Assembly (NCBI GenBank): GCA_027604005.1
Contig: JADGJT010000126.1
Location: 1 to 55,552 of the forward strand
Source: Dinochytrium kinnereticum
Lineage: Eukaryota > Chytridiomycota > Chytridiomycetes > Chytridiales > Chytridiaceae
Length of the DNA: 55,552 nucleotides
Reading direction: 5' to 3'
Made by a program: the position numbers and the translations under genes. Shown here piece by piece: positions 1 through 10,297 of this stretch. How positions within the stretch are numbered: the first letter of the stretch is position 1; every line of letters begins with the position of its first letter. Under the pieces are notes generated by a model that saw only the letters and a program-made list of their open reading frames with translations, was not told where the DNA came from and searched no databases.

Positions 1-24
1 TTTCTCATTCCAAGATGACCCATC

Positions 25-444
25 CTATGGTGCCATACCTTTGCGCTCTCCTCGTCTACTTTGAACGTCGCCGCGTTCGATCCAGGACCGTGTCTCTGGG
101 CGAGTGAAGCGCGCTATCGTTTCTGACTGTTTCGAGTTGGTGCTCCTCAGCGCGTAGCCGTTTCGTTCAGGAAAAATGTCTAAGCCCTTCTTTCGAGCCA
201 TTCCGAGCGAGATCAGGTTTCTCGCGAGGTGCGGGACGTATAGCACATCCTTCAAGATGAACTTCGTGACGTTGGAAGCGCTCCCAGGCTCCCCAAGCTC
301 GCATTCAAGCTCTATGTCTCCGCTACCTTCTGCTTTCAGTTGCTGTCTTCCATCAGCTGTCGTGATCGTGCTAGGCTTTTCCGAAAAGCTCTTGAATAGG
401 TGCCTCTGGTAAGTCATATGGTGAGTTGCGCCTGAATCGAGCAT
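25..444 (-). pseudogene. Ty1/copia protease and pre-integrase fragment
   Basis: This is an open stretch of 139 codons on the minus strand. It begins at a retroviral-type aspartic protease signature (LDSGATHHM) and continues into the copia-type LKDVLYVPHLARNLIS block that joins protease to the GAG-pre-integrase zinc-finger region. After that block the sequence turns into non-family residues and stops at 25, so integrase, reverse transcriptase and RNase H are missing. The frame just upstream of the DSG motif holds a stop codon, so the gag end is also broken. It is an isolated polyprotein remnant in the opposite orientation to the larger copia element at 2.7-5.3 kb and differs from it in sequence. 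No LTR was recognised beside it. Confidence 0.8.
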
Positions 445-1628
445 CCATCTCGAATCTCTTTGTTAGGCTGACTTTTTGAATAGAGAGTTAAATGCAGCTG
501 TCATGATATATTTAGCCTATCCAAAAGGCCGTGCTCCCCGAACGTATTAGTCCTCGAACTTCAAAAAATACATACCAGGTTTCTTTTAATGGATTATTAT
601 GAATTTACCTAACTTTTAAGGCTTTGGCATCGAGGACATTTCAAGGCTTAATCATGGCTTATTATGAATACAAGGAAGGATATCAGCAGTGTTACAGCTG
701 CACTTACAGAAAAGCTCTCATCAGTTATTAATGAAAATAATGAGATAAAGCCTTTGCTTAAATCAAACTCATTAAGATAACATCTGAAAATTTTATAAAT
801 TAGTCAATATCACACTTTGTAGACACCAATTGATCCTAGATGATCTGAATGCTAAAATTGACTCTTTAACGAAATGAGTTTCCAACACAGTGAATCGGCC
901 CCCGTTTGTTACCCGTAAGGAACCACCTCCCATTACTCAGGAACCATTCATTCATAGGGATTCTAAAAATTGCCCCTTTTCTTGAAAAGTTCCATCGTTC
1001 ACTACTGAGAGCGGACGAAGCCGTCAGACATTGCCATCATTATCACCTCCACCTGCAAGATTGCGACGCTCCCCACGCAGGCATCAAAGCAGCGCCAATT
1101 CAAGGTCTCCGGAACGAAGAACCATTGTAGGGGCAATGAGTTGGATGCCAGCATTTACAGAGAACATCGACAAATCCAACGCGGAAGAAACCAGTCAAGA
1201 TCAATTGATTCTTCGTCCTCCTATTCACCCAAAAGGATCAGATGACTTAAAAAAATTTATCTTATTTCCGAAAAAAGATTTGAAGATGTGCTGGCCATTT
1301 GGATACCAGCCCAGTGCCGGACCCGTACGGACGGCGGCCGGCACTGGGGGAAGCCAGCCGGTTACCGTACGGATGGGATGCGGTACGGAATCAGCCGATT
1401 GCAGTACGGATGCCGTATGGACACCGGCCGGTTGCCGTACATATACAAAACCGTTATCAATGTACCGGACTGTACCGGTTTTTACTATACGAAGAAGACC
1501 CGAAAAATTGCTTTACTTCAGCTACAGTCAGAGACGTTTTAAAGGTGTCTTGAGGTAGAGGAGCTTCATAGCCTCGAAAACCGCGCTTTTCTCTCTTTTC
1601 AAACAAGGAGGAGGTCATTAACTTCGTT
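445..1628. other. Intergenic or transposon-derived stretch, no supported gene
   Basis: I see no convincing coding region here. Short open frames exist around 906-1560 on the plus strand but have no recognisable domain and a repetitive composition. The left part (about 480-900) is AT-rich. The notable content is a GC-rich block near 1300-1480 built around GTAC-containing palindromes, listed separately. The stretch lies between two copia remnants and is best read as decayed repeat sequence. Confidence 0.5.
1301..1480. repeat. GC-rich GTAC palindrome island with a perfect hairpin
   Basis: The block is much richer in GC than its surroundings. It carries a perfect 11-bp inverted repeat, CCCAGTGCCGG at 1310-1320 and CCGGCACTGGG at 1338-1348, separated by 17 nt that themselves contain CCGTACGG. 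A 13-bp near-identical direct repeat (CCGGTTACCGTAC at 1358-1370, CCGGTTGCCGTAC at 1428-1440) recurs at a spacing of exactly 70 bp. GTAC occurs seven times between about 1325 and 1475. The structure fits the end of a small non-autonomous element or a satellite unit, but no target-site duplication or terminal repeat was identified. Confidence 0.6.
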
Positions 1629-1925
1629 GTGGAAGCTTGGGAGGTTTACTTTGACACCCTTCTACTCCTTTTGCCTCAGGCTCATAAGCTGTTGATTGCC
1701 ACTCTAGCCGATAGCCAGAGACTGAGTTCTCGTATTGTGGCTGCAGCTTTTGTTGGATCTGTGAACTATGAGCAAACTTCAAAGCTACTTGCTTTAGTCA
1801 CAAAAGAAGCAACTGAGAAAAATATTCCAATTACCAGTATCTGTGCTGATGGAGCTAGCCACACATTGCTGATGAAAGGACTTTCAAATCCTGATGGAAA
1901 GTCGCGACCAGCTTTCGTCACTTAG
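1629..1925 (+). other. Unassigned ORF of 98 codons in transposon debris
   Basis: The frame has a plausible amino-acid composition (start MEAWEVYFDTLLLLLPQAHK; later NIPITSICADGASHTLLMKG) and lies between the GTAC island and the copia element. I do not recognise a domain with confidence. The middle part, an alpha-helical segment followed by a strand and a DG pair, vaguely recalls RNase H-fold DNA transposases of the P-element/THAP type, but this is only a resemblance. The frame closes at 1925 and open sequence continues in another frame near 1980-2060, so if it is a gene it is broken. Confidence 0.25.
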
Positions 1926-2694
1926 GTAAGTCAGTTGTCAGTATTATGATTCTTATGTTATTAATATCAAATAGGTATGCCGCCAACAAGATCGAGAGAT
2001 TTCAGAAATGAAGCTGTCAGCACCAAAGACAATGAAAGCCTTTTTCACACTGTGTGCTCGGTTGATAATTGGGATCTCCGCCATACACCTTAATTGGGAC
2101 CTTTCAGGGCATTTGTGGATCAAATGCCCACAGCTTTCAACGGCAATTCTGCAATCAAAGGTTGTGTCGTGTTGGAATATCGCTGAGCTTGTCATCATTG
2201 GTATGCCTGCCATTGGCATTGTTCTTCAAGATGATAGCATAAATCTTTTGATGAATTACTTGTGGGATATCACAGTCGGGGCCATCGGTAGTAATACGGC
2301 AATAATTGATGAATGTAACACCCTTTCTGTAAAAGGTGGGTCGCGTCCTTTTGCTTCATATTTCGGTTCTTTTCCTTCCTCCTCTTTTCTAACTTCCCTA
2401 CGGTTCATATTAGACAAATCCGGTAATCCACTCTGGCCTGCTTTTTTCGTGATATACTTAATTGTTGCTGGTATTTATTGCAAAAATGATTCAAAATTCA
2501 AGATTGCAAAGCCGGAGGCAACATGCTGGTTTAGGCATGCTAGATTCTATCGCTGCCTGATGGATTATTATGAAGCAGATGAATCAGTGAATTTCTTTCG
2601 GTCGCCATATGTCCCTGACCTGTATCCTCACGACACCAAACATACGCCAATTGTGACTATTGATCCCGATCATGTCTTAAAGCGCTAGTAAAAC
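1926..2694 (+). other. Degenerate stretch upstream of the copia pol region
   Basis: A 226-codon open frame (2008-2688, plus) covers most of this stretch, but its residues resemble no family I know, and other frames are partly open as well. Its position directly before the copia GAG-pre-integrase block is where gag, the nucleocapsid zinc knuckle and the protease should lie. None of these is intact. A weak LDS triplet near 2540 could be the relic of the protease active site. I treat it as decayed element sequence and not as a gene. Confidence 0.35.
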
Positions 2695-4794
2695 ATGTAT
2701 CTGAGAAGGAGGTTTTTCCTCGAGTACTTTAAAAATGCATACTTCGTACCTGAATTATCTGAGAATCTCCTATCGCTTCACCAAATCACAACAAATGATG
2801 TTACAATTCACCTTACATCTACTGGTTTAACTATGACTCGTCCTAACGGGACTGTTTTAAGGACTGGGATTAAGATCAATAGCAACTATCGTGTTGTCGT
2901 CTTACTCAGCAAGAGAAACTACTACTTGGTCAGAACGACATTGCTGCCAAAGCTGCTGAAACTACACCTACTTTCATTCACAATTGTCTCGGACATATTG
3001 GTCTTGAGCTATCTAACTCCATCTCTACTAAGCTGTTTAAGCTCCCGCCATTTAATCCTATTACTCGATGTGAAGCCTGTGTGTTAGGTAAACATACTGA
3101 GCGATGCCTACCTGATACTGGTTCTCCTGCTTCTGGACCCCTTCACATCGTCTCTGCCGATACCTGGGTTAGTTCTGTTGATAGTATTGGTGGTCACAAG
3201 TATCTCGTTCTATTCATGGATAAATTCACGAAACTTGCCTGTGGTTTCTTACAAAAGGGTAAACGCCAATCTACCACTCTTGCCAGCTTCAAACGCTACC
3301 AATTCACTATCGAGAATCAATTTAATACAAAGATCAAAATTCTTAGAGCTGATCGTGGCGGTGAATTTATGAGCTCTGTGGGACTCGTTGTGTGTGACAA
3401 CTATTGTGCCACTCAGGGTATTCAACGACAGGAGGCTGCCCCTGCCAAACACGGACAAAATGGTCAGGCTGAACGCATGTGGAGAACTGTGGGAGAACGT
3501 GCCTTAGCTGTGAAGGCTCACGCCAAAGTCGGGCCTGAGTTTTGGGCATACGCAATGCTTACTGCAATTTACCTTCATAATTATTGCCCAGATCGTCAGG
3601 GCATTGCTCCGATTTCACATCTAATTAATCGACAGCCCTCTCTTTCTCATCTACGTGTTTCGGGTTGTATTGCCTTTTTTCAAGACACTTATGCCCCTAC
3701 TGCAAAACTGTCTACATTTTGTCTCATTGTTGCCCTTGCTGCATTTCTAGGCCTTCCAATTCATCAAATGGGTGTAACTACTGCTTTTCTCTATGCCCCT
3801 ATTGATATGGACCTTTATCTCCAACAACTGCCTGGCTTTACCGACCCACATAATCCTTCTTTTGTATGGCGCCTGAAGAAAGCCATATATGGTCTCAAGC
3901 AAGCCCCACATCTCTGGAATAACACTCTCGATGCTTTCCTTCTCTCCCTTGGTTATACCGCGACTAAGGTTGACCCTTGTCTTTATTTAAAACGTGTTGG
4001 TTCTCGCTTCTGTCTAATCCTTGTCTATGTGGATGATATAGTTATCTTATCCAATTGTGATACTCTCCGTCAGGATCTTAAGGATACTCTTAACTCTCGT
4101 TTTGCCATGAAAGATCTCGGTCTTCTCTCCTATTGTCTTGGGATTCAACTGGTCAAGGCCCTGATAATGCTCTCTTCTTTAATCAAGATAAATACTTGAC
4201 CGATGTTCTTGACCGCTTTGGAATGACCGATTGTAATCCTTTGGGAACTCCGATGGTTAATGACTTCTTGAATCACCCTCTCGCTCAGAAGTTTCTGGTC
4301 GCAAGATTATTTCTTTCACTGATGCTGACTTTGGTGGTTCTAAAATTGATCACCGCTCAACTTCTGGTTATGTGAATTTACTTGCTGGTGCCGCCCTCTC
4401 CTGGAAAAGTCAAATACAACCTACTGTCGCCCTATCCACCCTCAAAGCTGAATACATGGCTATGTCACGGGGGGCTCGGGAAGTTCTCTGGTTTCGTACT
4501 CTATTATCGGAACTGGGTTTTCCACCAGATGGGCCGTCTCAAATTTATGGTGATAATCGAGGCTGTCTTGCTGTGGCCAAGAATTGTAAGATGACTGATT
4601 GCATCAAACATATTGATTTTCATCATCACTTCTTAAGTCAACATGTCGCATCCGGTACTATTCGTTTGGATCATATTTCCACCAAGGCCATGACAGCTGA
4701 TGTTCTTACCAAACCGCTACCTTTAACCACTTTTCAACACCTTCGTTCTCTTCTTGGGCTTGTTGATATCTCACCCCTTATCGGTCACAACTAA
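2695..4794 (+). pseudogene. copia pol pseudogene (integrase, RT, RNase H)
   Basis: The blocks in order are: pre-integrase (YFVPELSENLLSLHQI, about 2735); an H-H-C-C zinc finger (HNCLGHIG ... CEAC, about 2978-3080); integrase core with Asp in VSADTW, Asp in RADRGGEF and Glu in NGQAERM; reverse transcriptase with GLKQAP and the catalytic YVDDIV (about 4024); and RNase H with ADFGG and the ALSTLKAEY segment. A frameshift near 2945 separates the first block from the zinc finger, and another near 4140 splits the end of the RT. The integrase tail (SGCIAF, about 3675) runs straight into the middle of RT, so roughly a kilobase of normal copia sequence is missing in frame. A second deletion near 4280 joins the GTPM region to RNase H. 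Confidence 0.9.
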
Positions 4795-5345
4795 TTCTAC
4801 AATGAAAACAGTGGGAGAATTCTCCCTCTGATTTTGAGATCGTATTTCCTCTGTCTCTTATGCGCACGTGTGGGAGTGTTGAGGAATATTCTTGTTAGAG
4901 CTTTCTCGTGCTTATTGTTCCCTCGGATATTCGTCCTTGGCTTTTCTTGTTTGTTGATGTATCTACCTGAAGATGTGTCTGAGGCAGATACGTGTAGTCA
5001 CGTGATTGTTTTCTCTCTTTTCATGTTTCAGTGTGAGATATCTGAAGACTGCGTTTTCTTATATCTTCACAGGTATCCTAGTTTTTCTGTACAAATAGTC
5101 GTTTTCTTATATATTCACACAGTGTATATTTGTTCAGACTTGACACCCTGACCTTGACCTTAGAGTGAAAAAACGTTCTTGTAACACCAACTTCCTTTGC
5201 TCCATGAATAAACAGACTTTCATTTGTATTGTTTATACTTTATTCAGGGTATTTGTTGGTGTTCTTGTCTTGCCAAAGTCCCGCCTCTTTTTCCGCCAGT
5301 GTTTCATTGCTGAGGGATACTGTAAGATCATCGTCGTCGACTCAT
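2695..5345 (+). mobile_element. Decayed Ty1/copia LTR retrotransposon, 5' truncated
   Basis: The order pre-integrase zinc finger, integrase, reverse transcriptase, RNase H, polypurine tract and LTR-like 3' sequence identifies a Ty1/copia element on the plus strand. No 5' LTR or primer-binding site is visible upstream. The coding part is broken by frameshifts and by internal deletions, so the copy cannot encode its own transposition. A purine tract (GTGTGGGAG) ends at 4876 directly before TGTTGAGGAATATTC, which looks like the start of a copia LTR. The downstream limit near 5345 is a guess, because no matching left LTR or target-site duplication was found. Confidence 0.8.
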
Positions 5346-5557
5346 GATGATGCTCTTGTCGTGACTTTCTTTTGATTATTGGTCTGTCGTAGAAAAAATG
5401 GTAAAACATGTACTTCGTGCGGGATCAATCTCACATCGTGAGTAAGGAAGTGAACTATGTATGGAGTGAAGAAAAAAGCAACTTAAAAGTCCTAGGAATC
5501 AGAAAACGATAAATCAATCAGCGCTTCGCTATTATTGAAGAGATTACACAATACTTT
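4795..5557 (+). repeat. Probable 3' LTR of the copia element and flank
   Basis: The stretch holds no supported gene. A polypurine tract at about 4867-4876 precedes TGTTGAGGAATATTC at 4877, the likely LTR start. Inside it two similar segments, TTTTCTTATATCTTCACAG near 5053 and TTTTCTTATATATTCACACAG near 5102, form an imperfect internal repeat. AATAAA-like sequence near 5206 could serve as a polyadenylation signal. The right boundary was not resolved, and the last 200 bases before the next gene (5558) show nothing I can name. Confidence 0.55.
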
Positions 5558-6884
5558 CTATGTATCATCTCTTTCGCGTAGAAGGTGGTCATATTCGCTA
5601 AAAGATAAGCTGGATGTATCAATGATATCAGACGATTCCGCATTCTCCTCGCGTGCTCTTGTTCTGAATTCTTCACCCGACAGCCAAAGCACCGCTTGAT
5701 TGTAAACCCACAAAGCATCATTCCAAAGGTCATCAGGGCGAAGTGCGTCCATGATGGCTTCACTTATTGGTATTCTAACGGCTGATTCGTCGTAAGTCTC
5801 AAACTCCGAAGCGGGGAATGCCATAATGTGGAGCACTGATGCCACCGCCATTTCAAAGCAGATTAAGAGAGAATTTATAGCAGTAACAACGTCTAATATG
5901 CTCATCGTATCGCCATCCTTGATGTATTCCAAAGCTATAAGAAGCTGGAGGACCAAGTTCTGAATGTACGGGACAAAGAGAACAAACTTGATTGATAAGA
6001 ACTGGTAGACAGGACGTCCAGCCGGCAGATCCTAGCAGTATTAGCTGCGCTTTCTTCCGATAACTTACGGAATGCACTGCAAGGTAAAAAGTGAGCAAAG
6101 TGAACATGGCCAATCCCATGCCAACAGAATTGAAAAGAACTGCCCAAAAATGGGCAAATCGAATTGACATAGATTCTGAATACATATAAGGCTCAATGTA
6201 TGAAGAGAAAACTTGCCTCCACAGAAGACTCCATTCGCTTCAGCAACTAATGTGAATGTACTCGTTGCAATTCTGGACAAAGCAAGTTGAATTACCCCTA
6301 ATTTGCAGTAAAATAAGAAGTATTGATTGCTTGGGTTGTAGAGGAAGCAGCACATTGGCGGAGGAAAAGCTCTCCTAGAAGACCCTGCAATATAATCTCC
6401 TTCTGTGGATTGGCCAAGATAAACCAAACACAGAGAGAAGAAAGCATACACAGTGAACCCCTCATCTATTAAGAATTAGCCGGAGTTCCTTATGTTTCCT
6501 ACTTACAGCAATCTCGAAAAACATTGACAAGCAAAGCAACTTCGGAGTACTTGTAGGCAACAAATGCACAAACTGCATATGAAGGTACGATGAATAGAAT
6601 CTGTCGATGAGTTTAATCGTATGCTCCATAAAATACCCTTAAAATATTCCTTTGAATCTGAGGGCGAGTCCAATGGCGCAAATGAAGGTAGATTAATGAT
6701 GAAGATGAAATGACTGCGAATAGCGCAAAGAAGCCTGACAATGACCACCTGTTATTATTGTTTTGTTCGTTGAGATTAGTGCCAAGGCATAGCACGATGC
6801 TCCAACCCCAGCTTCCAGAGGTCGAGAGATGGTGAGGATGGAGGGGTTCCAGCGGCTGACAAGGCTGTAACCCCTCGTGGACAT
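5558..6884 (-). CDS. TMEM184: TMEM184/LAZ1/OST-alpha family membrane protein
   Basis: This is a multi-exon gene for a polytopic membrane protein of the organic solute transporter alpha / TMEM184 family (plant LAZ1). Family landmarks in order: WSLSGFFALFAV and LIYLHLRHWTRPQIQR (first helices), ILFIVPSYAV, VFRDC followed by the CLVYLG block, the PPPMCC cysteine cluster, KLGVIQL, a later helix (FYLAVHS), DLPAGRPVYQFLSIKFVLF, and LICFEMAVASVLHIMAFP. The end is hydrophilic and acidic. Introns are short: one near 6800 joins GVGAS to WSLSG, one near 6615-6650 joins NILR to ILFIVP, and one near 6023-6068 joins LAVHS to DLPAG. The start at 6884 is the first ATG of the N-terminal exon. Relatives sit in endosomal or vacuolar membranes; the transported substrate here is unknown. 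CSN3 ends 39 bp upstream in the same orientation. Confidence 0.85.
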
Positions 6885-6923
6885 TGCAGCCTCATGGAGA
6901 ACGTAGGTTGTACATGATTTTAT

Positions 6924-8315
6924 TTAATCGTCTCCAACTGCCCATAACCCGCTGCCCAAGGGCAAAGAGCCTAGCCGTTCCCCACGATTATCGTTATGCA
7001 GGATTTTTCCAATGAATTCCTTGCTTGTTTGGAGATGCTGCTCTTCTTTTGTAATCACCTCAGAAAGTGAAACCATTCTGAAGATCTCTTTCTCCAATAA
7101 CGTCACTGTTTCGCCCCCAGCATACCCCTCATGCTCATCATGGAAAGAAACCATCCCGTTATCTCTGAAGCTTATGGAAGCTAAAACTTTTCCATCCTGT
7201 ATCAATGATAGTACCTCTTTTTCTAAGTCAATTGATGGGAAGTCATGCGAAATGGTTTTTGGTATGTCGACAAGTGGTAGCGTCAAATACGTCTTCGTCA
7301 GCCCCAAGATTGAATGTTGAATTGCGCTCTGAAAGCATTTGCGAGCCAACCCAATATTTCCCGATTTCGATAAAAGTTCTGTCGCCTTTAGAAACTCTGT
7401 TTGGGCCTTTTGCTTTGCCGCCGCTTCAATTGACTTGGCAAGATCCTGGTATTGGGCGCCATGAGTTTGCAGCATCCGAGTCATGATCGGAGCTGTGTAT
7501 TTTGGTGCGCTATAAACATCCCCAGTAGCGATAAAGTGCATAAGAAGGCATTTTCGGTATGCTTCAATTTGAATTAAAGACACAGCATGCGACGGCGTTG
7601 AAAAACAGAGCTCGAAAAACTCCTGCGCCCTCGTGTAAATCTTCAGGTGAGTGTATATAATTCCCTAAATGAAGATTTAGTTTGTTCTGTAAGTTCCAAT
7701 TGGGAAACTTACACCGTAATAAAAGTAAAGCAAGTAATCTTGAATACGCAGCTCAAACCTAGACTTCTTAATATCCGAGATGTCTATATCAATAATTGAC
7801 CGTGCAACGTTGAATTGCTTTGACAACAGACAATATCTCGCGAGAAGAAAATGAACAGATGTCAGCTGGTGATTGAGACTGAGGGGGTCCATAATCGACG
7901 GTGATTGAGTAAGCAACTTTTTCAAAATCGCCACCACTAATCCTGGTTTCCCCAACCGGTCAGCTATCGAGCAAACACCGAGAGCCATGGACTTCACTCT
8001 CGTAGGCGCTATCCAGACTTGCTCAGAGTATACATTTGCAAATGTGTGTACAAGAGACAAGAGCCTGGCGTCATCTTGGGGTCTTCCTGCTTTCAGCCGC
8101 GAAGTCAAGAAGTACAAATAGGCTAACGAGTTCGTCTTTGGGTCGAGAATGCTGTCCAGTGGGTCCGGCTCGCCGGGTTGAAGCGCGAAGGCATTTTGAT
8201 TCGCGGTTCGGTAGAGCGGATACACCAATCTCTGAACTTGTTCAAAGGAGTCTCCAGCAAGTAATGCGACTTCCAGCAGGTCCTTTAGTGTTGGGTTGCT
8301 TTGAGACTGAGACAT
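6924..8315 (-). CDS. CSN3: COP9 signalosome subunit 3
   Basis: The product is a PCI-domain subunit of the COP9 signalosome, the complex that removes NEDD8 from cullin-RING ubiquitin ligases. There are two exons. The first, from ATG 8315, encodes helical repeats and ends in YLLYFYYG; a GTAAGT donor near 7710 and an acceptor near 7670 join it to GIIYTHLKIYTRAQEFFE. The second exon carries AVSLIQIEAYRKCLL, the PCI winged-helix part (LTKTYLTLPLVDI), and the subunit-3 signature LASISFRDNGMVSFHD. The length of roughly 430 residues matches animal CSN3. It lies about 10 kb from a second subunit, CSN1. The start is 119 bp from the divergent PDE9 start. Confidence 0.92.
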
Positions 8316-8434
8316 TTACTGTCTGGATGAAAATTTTCTGGACAAACTGTACAACGGACTGACTGCATTGTTCAAGAGTTGCGAAGGTAATTCTTGCGGT
8401 ACCATACGATTCTGGGGAACACCATTCAGCAAAG

Positions 8435-10297
8435 ATGCTCACCGAAGGACTTAGTCTCCACCTTGATCATGACGGAAAAGATGTGATCATTACCCTCCCG
8501 AGCCCAGAGTCTTGCCAGGAGGTATATACGGCAGTGTTGGATAAGATTCACGCGTCATGGGAAGGATGTCATACCCTAAAACTATACGCCAGTGATGGGG
8601 CGATGATCCCCATCGGCATCCATACTCCCTCCAATGATTCGAGCTCTAAATACAAGCTTGTTTTGGTGACGGGTAAGACCGAGCAGCATCGAGCCTTTTG
8701 ATTGTTAAAGAATGAATCAGAGAAACAGAAATCAGAACGAGTGACAGGAAAACTCGTGCAGACTTTGCGCGCTACCAACGCTATTCTGAACGATGTTTCT
8801 TCTCTCAAAAAGAATATGAGTACTATAAAAGCCAGGATTGAATTGGATTCCAGCTCACATGTATTATGTGTTTTTAAAAAGCCTAATATTTTTCCAAGCT
8901 ATTTAATTATACGTCTAATGATCCTGCACTCAAGCCTGCAATGCTGAGAGTATCAAAATTGCCTGTTTCGGATACTCCTTCCTTGGCCGAAACGAGAAGA
9001 CCGTCTTTCAGTCAGGAAGTCTTAGAACACTTGAAACACCCCACTTTTGATATATGGCAATGGGATGAAGTCGAGCTTATGGCATTGATAGAATGGATGT
9101 TTGAAGATCTCCGCCTGTTGGAGGAGTTTTCCATTGATCCAACTAAGCTCCGACAGTTTTTGAATTGCATCAGGTTTGCTTTTTTCTTTTTAATTGGTCT
9201 TAAAAAAACCTAACACCGCTTCAGACTCGGCTATAATAAGAACCCTTTTCACAATTTCAGTCATTGTTTCTGCGTGACTCAGATGGTAGTGGATTCTGCT
9301 TTTTTTTCTTCTAGTTTTGAACGATCCGTAGGTGTATGGGATTATACATGTTACAGGGGTTCATAAGAAGCTCTCCACAATGGAAAAATTAATTATTCTC
9401 GTTTCTGCAATAGGGGTAAGAAGGTAGGAATCTATAAAACTGACGTTATAGCATGATCTCGACCATCCCGGCTACAATAACGCTTATCAAATAAATGCAT
9501 CTACTGAGCTCGCAATAGTGTACAATGATATATCCCCATTGGAAAACCATCACTGCGGTTTGTTTTGTAATATTTGGTGTCAATTAATGGGCCCACAGCT
9601 GTTCTTTTTACGTTGCTAAAACATGAGAATTTAAACTTCTTGTCAAATCTTTCAAGTGCACAATTCAGAGAGCTAAGGAAAAACGTAATCAGCTGTATTC
9701 TGGCTACAGATATGGCGAAACATGGAGAAATTTTATCGAAGTTCAAGGCCCACGTGGATTCCTTCGACTTCAATGATATTGCTCAACGCCAGCTGGTACA
9801 AGAAATATATTGAAAATCACGCTTACAACGAAATCACAGCTACTACAAATGATTATGAAGTGCGCTGATATTTCGAACGAAGTCCGACCCAAGCATGTCG
9901 CTGAGCCATGGGTTGATAAACTCTTGGAGGAATTCTTTGGGCAATCTGATAGGGAAAAGATAGAAGGTCTTCCCACAGCTCCTTTCATGGATCGAGAGAA
10001 AGTCACAAAAGCAAGTGCACAAGGTAATCATANNNNNNNNNNNNNNNNNNNNNNNNNNNNNNNNNNNNNNNNNNNNNNNNNNNNNNNNNNNNNNNNNNNN
10101 NNNNNNNNNNNNNNNNNNNNNNNNNNNNNNNAACAAAAATACTGTGAATAATTGGCATACTAGTTGGCTTTATTGGCTTCGTTATGATTCCTTTATACGA
10201 ACTAATGGCGAAGGTGCTCCCGAACATGGACACTACCGTTTTGCAACCGATCAAGAGAGCCCACGAATTTTATAAGGGCCTACTGGAGAAGCAATGA
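8435..10297 (+). CDS. PDE9: PDE9-type 3',5'-cyclic nucleotide phosphodiesterase
   Basis: The product hydrolyses cyclic nucleotides and is closest in sequence to the cGMP-specific PDE9A. From N to C: a small N-terminal domain like that of PDE9A (start ATG 8435), a coiled segment, [23 protein letters not shown] with the first metal histidines, then [45 protein letters not shown], and [13 protein letters not shown]...[11 protein letters not shown] with [14 protein letters not shown]. The last exon encodes [17 protein letters not shown] and ends at TGA 10297. At least six introns are inferred, including one at about 9401-9450 that splits the HDLDH motif from upstream sequence. Ninety-nine unknown bases (10033-10131) fall inside the last intron, whose donor GTAAT is visible at 10025, so the protein looks complete. 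PDE9 is not typical of Dikarya. Confidence 0.92.
10033..10131. other. Assembly gap (99 N)
   Basis: A run of 99 unknown bases. It is flanked on the left by a PDE9 exon ending in a GTAAT donor and on the right by an intron end (CATACTAG) and the last PDE9 exon, so the gap lies within an intron. The true intron length is unknown, and it may hide a repeat that broke the assembly. Confidence 0.95.

Noticed and set aside
10033..10131. Possible gene break at the N run
   Set aside because: The flanks have a splice donor and an acceptor and the PDE9 domain continues in phase on both sides, so it is an intron gap and not a truncated gene.
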